7,973 nt of DNA from Beijerinckiaceae bacterium (GTDB taxonomy: Bacteria > Pseudomonadota > Alphaproteobacteria > Rhizobiales > Beijerinckiaceae), in the NCBI GenBank assembly GCA_947456315.1, contig CANGRU010000063.1, positions 1 to 7,973 on the forward strand. The letters run 5' to 3'. Shown here one piece after another: positions 1 through 6,164 of this stretch; the first letter of the stretch is position 1, and each line of letters starts with the position of its first letter. The translations under genes and the position numbers were made by a program. Below the pieces are notes generated by a model. That model did no database searches. It worked only from the letters and a program-made list of their open reading frames with translations, and was not told where the DNA came from.

Positions 1-561
1 ATGGTTGGTGGGCTCATCGAGCAGCAGAAGCTCAGGCTGTTCGAGCAAGAGCTTGCACATGGCGACACGACGACGCTCACCGCCTGAGAGTTTGCCGACT
101 TCCCAATCATCAGGCGGGCAGCCCAAAGCATCCATCGCCTGATCGACCTGCGCATCGAGATCCCAGAGGTTTTGCGCCTCGATCTCGTCTTGCAGCTTGG
201 TCATTTCATCGGCTGTCTCGTCCGAATAATTCATCGCGAGTTCGTTGTAGCGGTCGAGAATGTCTTTCTTGGCTTTCACGCCGAGCATGACATTGCCGCG
301 CACATCCAAAGTCTCGTCGAGCTTGGGTTCCTGCGGCAGATAGCCGACGCGTGCGCCTTCCGACACCCAGCCTTCGCCCGTAAATTCGGTATCGATGCCC
401 GCCATAATGCGCAGCAGCGTCGACTTACCCGCGCCGTTGACGCCGAGCACGCCGATCTTGGCATCCGGATAGAAGGACAGATGGACGTTATCGAGGACCT
501 TCTTGCCACCGGGCCAAGTCTTGGTGAGGCCTTGCATGTGATAGATAAATTGGCGCGCCAT
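1..561 (-). CDS. ettA: Energy-dependent translational throttle protein EttA, N-terminal part (cut by window edge)
   Basis: ABC-F ATPase that, in the characterised E. coli protein, binds the ribosomal E site and gates entry into elongation according to ATP/ADP ratio; cytoplasmic, no membrane domain. Only the first 187 codons are in the window (the family is about 555 aa), with the frame open at base 1. Visible in the first ATPase domain: Walker A GVNGAGKST (residues 40-48), Q-loop YLPQEP (Q77), a charged helical insertion at about 95-145 where EttA carries its arm motif, signature LSGGERRR (158-165), and Walker B LLLLDEPTNH (178-187), which ends exactly at the edge. The protein starts MARQFIYHM, close to E. 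coli EttA (MAQFVYTM). The ATG at 561 has only a weak purine stretch upstream (GGAAACG). The gene lies 72 bp downstream of the outer-membrane protein gene on the same strand and could be transcribed with it or alone. Family assignment is firm. Confidence 0.95.
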   Translation of the reverse strand, partial: MARQFIYHMQGLTKTWPGGKKVLDNVHLSFYPDAKIGVLGVNGAGKSTLLRIMAGIDTEFTGEGWVSEGARVGYLPQEPKLDETLDVRGNVMLGVKAKKDILDRYNELAMNYSDETADEMTKLQDEIEAQNLWDLDAQVDQAMDALGCPPDDWEVGKLSGGERRRVAMCKLLLEQPELLLLDEPTNH

Positions 562-633
562 GATCGGATCACGTTTCCAGAAATGAGAAATCTGGCCTGC
601 TTTTATCGGCTCTGCCGGACAGGGTCCAGTTTT

Positions 634-1434
634 CTAGAACTTCCGCCACAGGCCGATGACGGTGCCCCGCTCATAACGTGTCGACACCCCGCCAATGCTG
701 GCAAAGGACCCCAGCTGCAAAGACCAGCCCTGCCCCAGTTTGGAGACGGTCGAGGCTTCGAATTTGGTCTGGCTGGGGGTGTGCAACTGGCCCGGGGCTG
801 TCGGGTAATAGGTCTGGAACCATTGCATCAGCACCAGCTGGTCGGGAAACTGCCACCACCCCAGCGTCACATCGGCCCGCATTTCATCCGGCCACGGGTC
901 GTTGCGCTTCACCCAAGCCATGCCCAGATCGGCAAAACCATCACGGCCAAGCCAGCTGAGCCCTGAGCGCCCCAGCCCCAGACGCAATTCACTGCGCCCG
1001 CGGTTTTCTGGCAAAAAGGCCGGATCACTGCGCGCCGGCACCCGCACAAGTCCTTGGAAGGACACAACACTCGCACCAAAATCATGCACCCGCCAGCGCG
1101 CGCCCACATCCAGCGACCCGATGTTCCAGGCTTCCGCCGCGGGCGGGCCCTCCATCGCCACATGGCGGCCGGTGGGCACCAGCATCAGCGTCACATCGCG
1201 GTTGAGGCCATATTCGATCAGCGTCGAAGTTTCGGTCTTGCGGTAGAGCGGCTCGGGCTGCGGCCGCCCCGAGCCATCATATTTGAGCCGCGAGGCGGAC
1301 AGCCGCATGGTGCTGATCACCTGCCATTGGCCGGGCTCCAGCAAAAAGGCGCCCGCCTCAGCCCGCACACCCAAGGCTGCGACCAAAACCCAAAGAGCGA
1401 GAACAAAAGGCGAAACTTTGGATATGACAATCAT
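634..1434 (-). CDS. Putative outer-membrane beta-barrel protein, uncharacterised
   Basis: A 266-aa protein of unknown function. Residues 1-27 look like a Sec signal peptide: short basic start MIVISK, hydrophobic core at about 9-22, and a cleavage site at VRA/EA or AEA/GA. The mature part has no helices that look membrane-spanning. It shows alternating polar/hydrophobic segments rich in Trp, Tyr, Gly and Arg (for example 70-87, 110-132, 148-175, 186-208, 225-245, 254-266), and the chain ends in Phe (LWRKF), the usual last residue of barrels recognised by the BAM machinery. The N-terminal pattern (LLEPGQWQVI, then LYRKTETSTLIEYGL) resembles proteobacterial proteins annotated only as hypothetical or as transporter-like barrels; that resemblance is from memory. 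The start at 1434 is preferred because it gives the signal peptide, though no good Shine-Dalgarno precedes it. Substrate and role cannot be read from the sequence. Confidence 0.75.
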   Translation of the reverse strand: MIVISKVSPFVLALWVLVAALGVRAEAGAFLLEPGQWQVISTMRLSASRLKYDGSGRPQPEPLYRKTETSTLIEYGLNRDVTLMLVPTGRHVAMEGPPAAEAWNIGSLDVGARWRVHDFGASVVSFQGLVRVPARSDPAFLPENRGRSELRLGLGRSGLSWLGRDGFADLGMAWVKRNDPWPDEMRADVTLGWWQFPDQLVLMQWFQTYYPTAPGQLHTPSQTKFEASTVSKLGQGWSLQLGSFASIGGVSTRYERGTVIGLWRKF

Positions 1435-1607
1435 TTACATCAAAGATACGAACATAAAGGAAACAGATACATCTAGGCGGTGAGTCGCAACATTCTGGCA
1501 AGGCACAAAACCGCCAACTGCGCCGATATGCCCACGTTGCAAAGCCACAAGGCTTGCTCCATCTTGCGCGCCATCAGGGGCCCCATTGATCTGCCCGGAA
1601 AGTCCAC
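1435..1607. other. Divergent intergenic region, promoters expected
   Basis: This 173-bp spacer separates the minus-strand membrane protein gene from the plus-strand oxygenase gene, so it should hold promoters for both. I could not fix a convincing -35/-10 pair for either. Visible structure is minor: inverted repeat GGCGGT (1476-1481) / ACCGCC (1510-1515), a short hairpin AAGCC-ACAA-GGCTT (1542-1555), and the 8-bp palindrome GGGGCCCC (1577-1584) lying 23 bp before the oxygenase start codon. Any of these could be operator sequence; none is a known motif I recognise. A 37-codon open frame on the minus strand is discussed under findings. Confidence 0.4.
1597..1602 (+). promoter_or_regulatory. Ribosome binding site of the oxygenase gene
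   Basis: GGAAAG lies 5 nt before the ATG at 1608. It supports that start over later in-frame methionines. Confidence 0.6.
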
Positions 1608-2240
1608 ATGAGCTATCTTGATTTCGACGCCCTCACCCGCACGCCGCTGCAAAACGATCCCTATGAATGGTTGATCGTTGAAAACTTCATCAAGCCCGAG
1701 CGGTTTGCCGATGTGTCTAAAGATTACCCGCAAGTGCCGGGCCCCGGTTCGCATCCGCCCACCGAGCTTGAAATCCAGGGCCATTTCGCAAAGCTGATGG
1801 ACGAACTGCTCGGACCGCAGTTCAAAAAGCAGATCGAAGAGAAGTTTGACATCGATCTGACGGATCGCCCGACCATGTACACGGTGCGCGGGTTCGTGCG
1901 TCAGCGGGATGGCGAAATCCATACCGATTCCAAAACCAAGCTGATCACGGTCCTGCTCTATATGAATGAAGGCTGGGAAGCCGATGGCGGCCGCCTGCGC
2001 ATTTTGCGCTCGGGCACGGACCTCAATGATTATGTCGCCGAAGTGCCACCCTATGGCGGCACGCTGCTCGCCTTCCGCCGCTCAGACAATTCCTGGCACG
2101 GACACCAGCCCTCGGAAGGGCCGCGCCGCGCGATCCAGCTCAACTGGGTAACGAGTCAGGATGTGGTGGACCGCGAGCAGAGCCGTCATTCGTTTTCAAC
2201 GAAACTGAAAAAAGTCACAGGCGCCCTGTTCGGGCGCTGA
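1608..2240 (+). CDS. 2-oxoglutarate/Fe(II)-dependent oxygenase family protein
   Basis: A 210-aa soluble protein with the hallmarks of the 2OG-FeII_Oxy superfamily (prolyl-4-hydroxylase-like, PF13640-type). Such enzymes use Fe(II), O2 and 2-oxoglutarate to hydroxylate a small molecule or a protein side chain. The iron triad is readable: H105 and D107 in EIHTDSK, and the distal His in NSWHGHQP (H164 most likely). Ten residues later, R174 in GPRRAIQLNW fits the Arg that binds the 2-oxoglutarate carboxylate. Residues 110-160 (ITVLLYMNEGW, GGRLRIL, GGTLLAF) match the core jelly-roll strands. No signal peptide or membrane segment is seen. The stop overlaps a potential ATG of the next gene (TGATG at 2238-2242), and the last codons form a GC hairpin. 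The substrate is unknown; the downstream aldolase-like gene is the only clue. Superfamily is secure, specific function is not. Confidence 0.88.
   Translation: MSYLDFDALTRTPLQNDPYEWLIVENFIKPERFADVSKDYPQVPGPGSHPPTELEIQGHFAKLMDELLGPQFKKQIEEKFDIDLTDRPTMYTVRGFVRQRDGEIHTDSKTKLITVLLYMNEGWEADGGRLRILRSGTDLNDYVAEVPPYGGTLLAFRRSDNSWHGHQPSEGPRRAIQLNWVTSQDVVDREQSRHSFSTKLKKVTGALFGR
2221..2237 (+). promoter_or_regulatory. GC hairpin at the end of the oxygenase gene, before the aldolase-family gene
   Basis: GCGCCC (2221-2226), loop TGTTC, GGGCGC (2232-2237) form a perfect 6-bp stem ending immediately before the TGATG stop/start overlap. No T-run follows, so it is not an intrinsic terminator. It would sit where a ribosome initiating at the ATG at 2240 needs a binding site, which argues for initiation at the TTG at 2279. 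It may also slow decay or modulate coupling; that is inference. Confidence 0.45.
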
Positions 2241-2268
2241 TGACACCACACACAAGAAGAATAACAAC

Positions 2269-2274
2269 GGAGAG
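2269..2274 (+). promoter_or_regulatory. Ribosome binding site deciding the TTG start
   Basis: GGAGAG lies 4 nt before TTG 2279-2281. The alternative in-frame ATG at 2240 has no purine-rich site; a GC hairpin occupies that place instead. Confidence 0.65.
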
Positions 2275-2278
2275 AAAC

Positions 2279-3025
2279 TTGACCGATTTTGCTGGTGACA
2301 ATCTTTTACGCGCACAAGTCGCTGCCTGCACACTGCTGCTCAATGATCTGAAGATCATGGGCTATAGCGGGCACGTGTCAGCACGCATTCCCGGTCGCGA
2401 GGCCTATCTCATTCAAGGCTTCGACCAGCCGCGCTCGGGCCTTCGCCCCGAACATCTGCTGATCTGCGACTATGATGGCAAAATGCTCTCCGGCCCTCCC
2501 GGCCAGCGCCCGCCAGCGGAAGTCTTTTTGCATGGTGAAATTTTGCGCGCGCGCCCCGACATCAATTCGGTGGCTCACTTCCATCATGACATCACCAATG
2601 TCTTCACCCTCGTTGAAGGCGTTGAATTGCTGCCGCTGAAGAACCATGCCGTGCGCTGGGTATCGGGCATGCCGGTGCATGATGATCCCTCGCATGTGGC
2701 GAGCTCGGAACTCGGCCGCGCTGTTGCCAAGACGCTTGGCCCCCATCATGCGATGCAAATCCGCGCGCATGGTCAGGTGGTTTGCGCTGAAAGCGTTCCT
2801 GCCGTGCTGGTTGATGCTGTGCATTTCGTTGAAAATGGCGAGGCCATGTATAATGCAGCCTCCATCGGCAAGGTGCGCCCGCTGTCCGACAGCGACATCG
2901 CCTCCTTCCTGCGCGACTTCAAGCGCGTGCCGCATGTGAAGAAGCTCTGGAAATATTACATCGAGGGCGGCAAAAGCTCCGGCCTCATTCCGGAAGACTG
3001 GGAATTGGGCGTCGAGAACGCCTGA
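2279..3025 (+). CDS. Class II aldolase/adducin family protein
   Basis: A 248-aa protein from TTG 2279, or 261 aa if the in-frame ATG at 2240 is used. The fold is the metal-dependent class II aldolase (AraD/FucA) type, a family that includes sugar-phosphate aldolases, epimerases and aromatic-acid decarboxylases. Counting from the TTG, the expected metal/catalytic residues are present: E81 in PPAEVFLH (position of the FucA catalytic Glu), H100 and H102 in AHFHHD, and H164 in RAHGQVV. The N-terminal SGHVSARIPG (about 30-39) matches the family's GN(L/V)S-like turn that binds the phosphate or carboxylate of the substrate. Two things favour the TTG start: a strong Shine-Dalgarno (GGAGAG) and the hairpin blocking the ATG. 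It follows the oxygenase gene closely, so they are probably co-transcribed, and it ends at an intrinsic terminator. The substrate is unknown; a decarboxylase role on an aromatic acid is one option given pobA opposite, but this is speculation. Confidence 0.85.
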   Translation: MTDFAGDNLLRAQVAACTLLLNDLKIMGYSGHVSARIPGREAYLIQGFDQPRSGLRPEHLLICDYDGKMLSGPPGQRPPAEVFLHGEILRARPDINSVAHFHHDITNVFTLVEGVELLPLKNHAVRWVSGMPVHDDPSHVASSELGRAVAKTLGPHHAMQIRAHGQVVCAESVPAVLVDAVHFVENGEAMYNAASIGKVRPLSDSDIASFLRDFKRVPHVKKLWKYYIEGGKSSGLIPEDWELGVENA

Positions 3026-3033
3026 CTTGAAAA

Positions 3034-3058
3034 GGGCCGCATGATGCGGCCCTTTTTT
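3034..3058 (+). terminator. Intrinsic terminator after the oxygenase/aldolase unit
   Basis: The stem is GGGCCGC (3034-3040) with GCGGCCC (3046-3052), around loop ATGAT, followed by six T (3053-3058). Four A before the stem (3030-3033) can extend pairing and supply a U-run on the opposite strand, so the element may also stop transcripts coming from pobA. It starts 9 bp after the aldolase stop codon. Confidence 0.9.
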
Positions 3059-3061
3059 ATG

Positions 3062-3149
3062 CCGTCATTGCGAGCGCAAGCGAAGCAATCCAGAAGCAAC
3101 ACGTGAGGCCCCTGGATTGCTTCGTCGCTTACGCTCCTCGCAATGACGG
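3062..3149. repeat. REP-like palindromic repeat between convergent genes
   Basis: Two long inverted arms, CCGTCATTGCGAG...CAATCCAG (3062-3093) and its complement (3112-3149), flank an 18-nt loop. The arms pair almost fully; the right arm has two extra triplets (GAG-like and GAC-like insertions) and there is one C/T difference. The core GTCATTGCGAG...GAAGCAATCC is a repeat type scattered between genes in many alphaproteobacterial and some other bacterial genomes (recalled, not searched). The right arm ends one base before the pobA stop codon, so the element exactly fills the space between the terminator and pobA. It would form a strong hairpin at the 3' end of pobA mRNA and may stabilise it. 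No transposase is nearby. Confidence 0.85.
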
Positions 3150-3150
3150 G

Positions 3151-4332
3151 CTAGAACGGCAAGCCCACATAATTCTCCGCCAGCGAGGTTTGCCCCGCGC
3201 GGGATGAGAGAATGTAGGCCAATTCCGCCCCACGCACGCGCGCATCGAAATCATCGGTCGCAGCAAAATTATGCAGCATACTCGTCATCCACCACGAGAA
3301 ACGCTGCGCCTTCCAGATGCGCGCCAATGCTTTAGCTGCATAGCCATCAAGCCCGTCCTGCGACTTGGTCTTGTAATAAGAGACCAGCGCATTGCGCAGA
3401 TAAAAGACATCGCTTGCCGCCAGATTGAGCCCCTTGGCACCTGTGGGCGGCACGATATGCGCGGCATCGCCTGCCAGAAACAAGCGGCCATGGCGCATCT
3501 TCTCGCAGACAAAAGACCGCATCGGTGTCACGCTTTTTTCAAAGACACGACCAGTGACCAGCTTGTCCTGATCGCCTTTGGGCAAACGCCGGCGCAATTC
3601 ATCCCAGATGCGATCATCCGACCAATCTTCGGGATCCGTATCGGGCAAGCACTGGATGTAATGGCGCACAACCTTGGTGGAGCGCATGGAATAAAGCGCA
3701 AAGCCGCGTGAGTGGCGCGCGTAGATCAGCTCATCGGCCACGGGCGGGGCTTCAGCCAGAATGCCGAGCCAGCCGAACGGGTAAACGCGCTCATAGACTT
3801 TGAGCAAATCAGCGGGAATGGTCTGGCGCGCCACGCCATGAAAGCCGTCACAGCCTGCGATGAAATCACACTGCACTTCATGCGCTTCACCATCCTTCTG
3901 GTAGGTCAGGCGCGGGTGATCTGTTTCGATGTCGTGAATGGCGACATGGTCGCAATCAAAACGCAGATCACCGCCAGCGGCGATGCGCGCATTGATCAGA
4001 TCTTTGGTGACTTCGGTCTGGCCATAGACCACGACATGCTTGCCGCCGGTCAGCTCTTCGAAATTGATCTCGAAGCGCTCATCCTCAATCGAAATATAGC
4101 AGCCCTTATGCACGAGGCCTTCGCGCGCACAGCGATCCCCGACACCAGCCTCATTCAACAGATCAACAGTGCCCTGCTCCAGAACGCCGGCCCGGATACG
4201 CCCCTCGACATAGGCGCGATCCTTGCGCTCCAGAATGACACTCGACACACCGGCCTTGTCGAGCAATTGCGCGAGCAAAAGACCAGCGGGGCCCGAGCCG
4301 ATAATGCCAACCTGTGTGCGTGTGATGGCCAT
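3151..4332 (-). CDS. pobA: 4-hydroxybenzoate 3-monooxygenase (PHBH)
   Basis: FAD enzyme that hydroxylates 4-hydroxybenzoate to protocatechuate with NAD(P)H and O2, feeding the beta-ketoadipate or another protocatechuate ring-cleavage route. The 393 aa match the usual length (about 394). In order: dinucleotide-binding GIIGSGPAG (9-17), GRIRAGVLEQG (44-54), the GCDGFHG motif (160-166) shared by flavin hydroxylases, and GDAAHIVPPTGAKGLNLAA (288-306) contacting FAD. Residues that bind or activate substrate in the Pseudomonas enzyme are all retained (offset +3): Y204 (=Y201), S215 (=S212), R217 (=R214), R223 (=R220), Y225 (=Y222), P296 (=P293) and Y388 (=Y385). The C-terminus ends NYVGLPF, a few residues shorter than the Pseudomonas form. 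The start at 4332 has a GAGGA site 4 nt upstream. It lies 21 bp after the esterase gene, so co-transcription is likely. No pobR-type regulator or protocatechuate dioxygenase gene is in the window. Confidence 0.97.
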   Translation of the reverse strand: MAITRTQVGIIGSGPAGLLLAQLLDKAGVSSVILERKDRAYVEGRIRAGVLEQGTVDLLNEAGVGDRCAREGLVHKGCYISIEDERFEINFEELTGGKHVVVYGQTEVTKDLINARIAAGGDLRFDCDHVAIHDIETDHPRLTYQKDGEAHEVQCDFIAGCDGFHGVARQTIPADLLKVYERVYPFGWLGILAEAPPVADELIYARHSRGFALYSMRSTKVVRHYIQCLPDTDPEDWSDDRIWDELRRRLPKGDQDKLVTGRVFEKSVTPMRSFVCEKMRHGRLFLAGDAAHIVPPTGAKGLNLAASDVFYLRNALVSYYKTKSQDGLDGYAAKALARIWKAQRFSWWMTSMLHNFAATDDFDARVRGAELAYILSSRAGQTSLAENYVGLPF

Positions 4333-4353
4333 GACATCCTCAATCTTGAAAAA

Positions 4354-5202
4354 TCAGAGACGCGCTTTCAGGAAGCGCAACAGGCGATGAGCAAAGAAGG
4401 CTGCATGCGAGCCTTCTTCTGCAATCGGATCGCCAGCCCAATAATGCGGCGCACCCTCGACAATCGCCGTGCGCACCCAGAAGCCCGCCACTTTCAGCGC
4501 TTCGAGAAACACTTGCGATTGCTGCGCGGGATTGACCACATCATCCTGCGTGCCCCATGCCAGAAAGACACCGGGCTTGTTGAGCCGCTCGATGGCGTAA
4601 GACAAAGGCGAGGCTTCGAAAGCCAGATGACGATCCTTTGACGGAACCGTCCCCAAAAACAGCTCGACAATATTTTGCCCCATCGGGCGCATGGACAGAT
4701 CATGTTTCCATTGCGCAACCAGATCGAACACGCCGTAAATGGAGATGATGGCTTTCACCTCGGACGACAGTGCCGAATAATCTGACTTGGGCTGCGCCTC
4801 AGCAAACAAAGGCTCTTGTCCTGCAAGACCCACCAGCGCTGCCAGATGCCCGCCCGCGCTCTCGCCCATCAACGCCACACGCGCGGGGTCTGCGCCAATG
4901 CCGGCGCCCTTCACGAATTGCACGGCAGCGCGCACATCATGCACGGCTTTGGGATAGGACGGCGCGCCGGCACCCGCCGAACGGTAGACAGGTGCAAACA
5001 CCAGATAGCCGCGCTCGGCCAACCAGGGGCCCAGATGCTGATAGACGGTCGGAGAGGCCTGCCGCCAGCCGCCGCCATGCAAAGCCACAAGTGTCGGAAA
5101 CGGCCCGGCACCTTCGGGGCGATAGAGCGTGCCCTTCAGCGCCTGCCCCTCATGCGTGGCGTAGACAATATCTTTTTGAACCTGCACTTCGGCCACGCTC
5201 AT
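4354..5202 (-). CDS. Alpha/beta hydrolase, carboxylesterase of the HSL/BD-FAE type
   Basis: A 282-aa cytoplasmic esterase-like protein. Counting from the ATG at 5202, the oxyanion-hole motif is LHGGGW (41-46), the nucleophile elbow GESAGG holds S115, the acid is D220 in WGTQDDVV, and the catalytic His is H253 in EGAPHYW. This order and the HGGG motif place it with hormone-sensitive-lipase-like or feruloyl-esterase/kynurenine-formamidase-like hydrolases. In-frame ATGs exist at 5250 and 5220, but the one at 5202 is preceded by GGGGG with a 4-nt spacer and gives the expected N-terminus. Its stop is 21 bp before pobA, so a natural reading is release of 4-hydroxybenzoate from an ester for PobA. 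That role is inferred from context only; the fold tolerates many acyl and amide substrates. It follows the SDR gene by 65 bp on the same strand. Confidence 0.9.
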   Translation of the reverse strand: MSVAEVQVQKDIVYATHEGQALKGTLYRPEGAGPFPTLVALHGGGWRQASPTVYQHLGPWLAERGYLVFAPVYRSAGAGAPSYPKAVHDVRAAVQFVKGAGIGADPARVALMGESAGGHLAALVGLAGQEPLFAEAQPKSDYSALSSEVKAIISIYGVFDLVAQWKHDLSMRPMGQNIVELFLGTVPSKDRHLAFEASPLSYAIERLNKPGVFLAWGTQDDVVNPAQQSQVFLEALKVAGFWVRTAIVEGAPHYWAGDPIAEEGSHAAFFAHRLLRFLKARL

Positions 5203-5205
5203 GCT

Positions 5206-5211
5206 TCCCCC
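5206..5211 (-). promoter_or_regulatory. Ribosome binding site deciding the esterase start
   Basis: On the minus strand, AGGGGGAAGC directly precedes the ATG at 5202, putting the G-run about 4 nt from the start codon. The upstream in-frame ATGs at 5220 and 5250 lack a comparable site. Confidence 0.6.
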
Positions 5212-5267
5212 TGAAATCATCTGTGCTTGGCGCACCACTGTCAGGGGCAATCATACCGGAGCCATTT

Positions 5268-6164
5268 TCAGGAAGCGAGTGCGCCAAAAGCCTCTGTGGC
5301 CAGTTCTGCCAGCCCCTCTTCCAGCGTGACCTGCGGGGCCCATCCGGTGGCAGCCTGCAGGCGGGATATATCCCCCGCCAGACAGTGCACCTGCTCAGGG
5401 CCAAAGGGCACAGCGCCGAAATCCGGCGTGATCTTGGGGGCCATCAGATCGCGCAGCTTCAGCACCGTCTCGCGCAGGGGCGGCGCGTGACCACTCGCCA
5501 GATTGAACACGCCATGCGTTTGGGCGGGCAAGAGATCGCACACCGCCCGCGCGGCATCACGCACATGCAGATAGTCCCAGCGCTGCGTGCAAGGCGTCAG
5601 CGCGGGCACTTGGCCTTGTGCAAATTGGCGCGCAACCCAAGGCAACATGCTGGGCGCGGTCTCGCGCGGGCCATAGAGGCCAAACAGGCGCAGCCACACC
5701 GCGCCTGTGGAGCGCCGCTGCGCAAGGCGCATCAAGGCCGCCCCCGTGGCCTGTTTGGCAATGCCGTAATGGGTAAGCGGGCGCGTGGGTGCATCCTCAT
5801 TCACAGGCGCTGTGGTCAGACCATACTCGGCCTGTGTGCCAAGTCCGATGAGGCGCTTGGCCCCTGCCTCCAGCGCATGTTCGAACAAAGCGACACTGGC
5901 CGCGACATTATCATACTGGCTCGACAGATCGCGTGTTGCGGCCGGCACGCCCGACCAAGCGCAATGGATCAGGACATCGGGCGCAAATGCGCTGATCTGA
6001 GCGGCATATGTGTCGGGGCGCAGAAAATCGCCGACAAAATCTTGCGGCCCCACAGATTGATCCGCATGGCGCACAAGCCCTGCCACCACAACGCCGCGCG
6101 CGCGCAATTCACGCGCAATTTCGCGACCCAGAAAGCCGCCTGCCCCTGTTAAAAGGATACGCAT
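5268..6164 (-). CDS. NAD(P)-dependent nucleotide-sugar epimerase/reductase (extended SDR)
   Basis: A 298-aa extended short-chain dehydrogenase/reductase. The N-terminal Rossmann motif is LLTGAGGFLG (4-13), the catalytic Thr lies in LGTQAEYG (T110), and the Tyr/Lys pair is in HYGIAK (Y133, K137). WDYLHVRDAARAV (196-208) and FNLASG (220-225) are typical of sugar-nucleotide epimerases, dehydratases and 4-ketoreductases. Its ATG overlaps the end of rfbG by 16 bp, so the genes are translationally linked. The likely substrate is therefore the RfbG product CDP-4-keto-6-deoxyglucose or a derivative of it. A CDP-4-keto sugar reductase (RfbJ/abequose-synthase-like) is a reasonable guess, an epimerase is the main alternative, and the sequence alone does not decide. 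It ends 65 bp before the esterase gene, with no clear terminator between. Confidence 0.88.
   Translation of the reverse strand: MRILLTGAGGFLGREIARELRARGVVVAGLVRHADQSVGPQDFVGDFLRPDTYAAQISAFAPDVLIHCAWSGVPAATRDLSSQYDNVAASVALFEHALEAGAKRLIGLGTQAEYGLTTAPVNEDAPTRPLTHYGIAKQATGAALMRLAQRRSTGAVWLRLFGLYGPRETAPSMLPWVARQFAQGQVPALTPCTQRWDYLHVRDAARAVCDLLPAQTHGVFNLASGHAPPLRETVLKLRDLMAPKITPDFGAVPFGPEQVHCLAGDISRLQAATGWAPQVTLEEGLAELATEAFGALAS

Noticed and set aside
172..966. 264-codon open frame on the plus strand
   Set aside because: It runs antisense across ettA, the intergenic gap and the end of the membrane-protein gene. The ettA frame on the other strand has full ATPase motifs.
1435..1607. Riboswitch or structured leader upstream of the oxygenase gene
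   Set aside because: Only short unrelated hairpins and an 8-bp palindrome are visible. No known aptamer core was recognised.
2378..2935. 185-codon open frame on the minus strand
   Set aside because: It is the mirror of the class II aldolase gene, whose metal-ligand motifs are intact.
3062..3149. CRISPR array or tRNA
   Set aside because: There is one inverted pair only, with no direct repeats or spacers, and no cloverleaf or acceptor-stem pattern. It is a palindromic intergenic repeat.
3712..4641. 309-codon open frame on the plus strand
   Set aside because: It is antisense to pobA and the esterase. It spans the pobA/esterase boundary, has no ribosome site and has no recognisable motif.
4770..6152. 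460-codon open frame on the plus strand
   Set aside because: It lies antisense to the esterase and SDR genes, both of which have complete catalytic motifs. The product is Arg/Pro/His-rich and low in recognisable structure, as expected of a GC-rich mirror frame.
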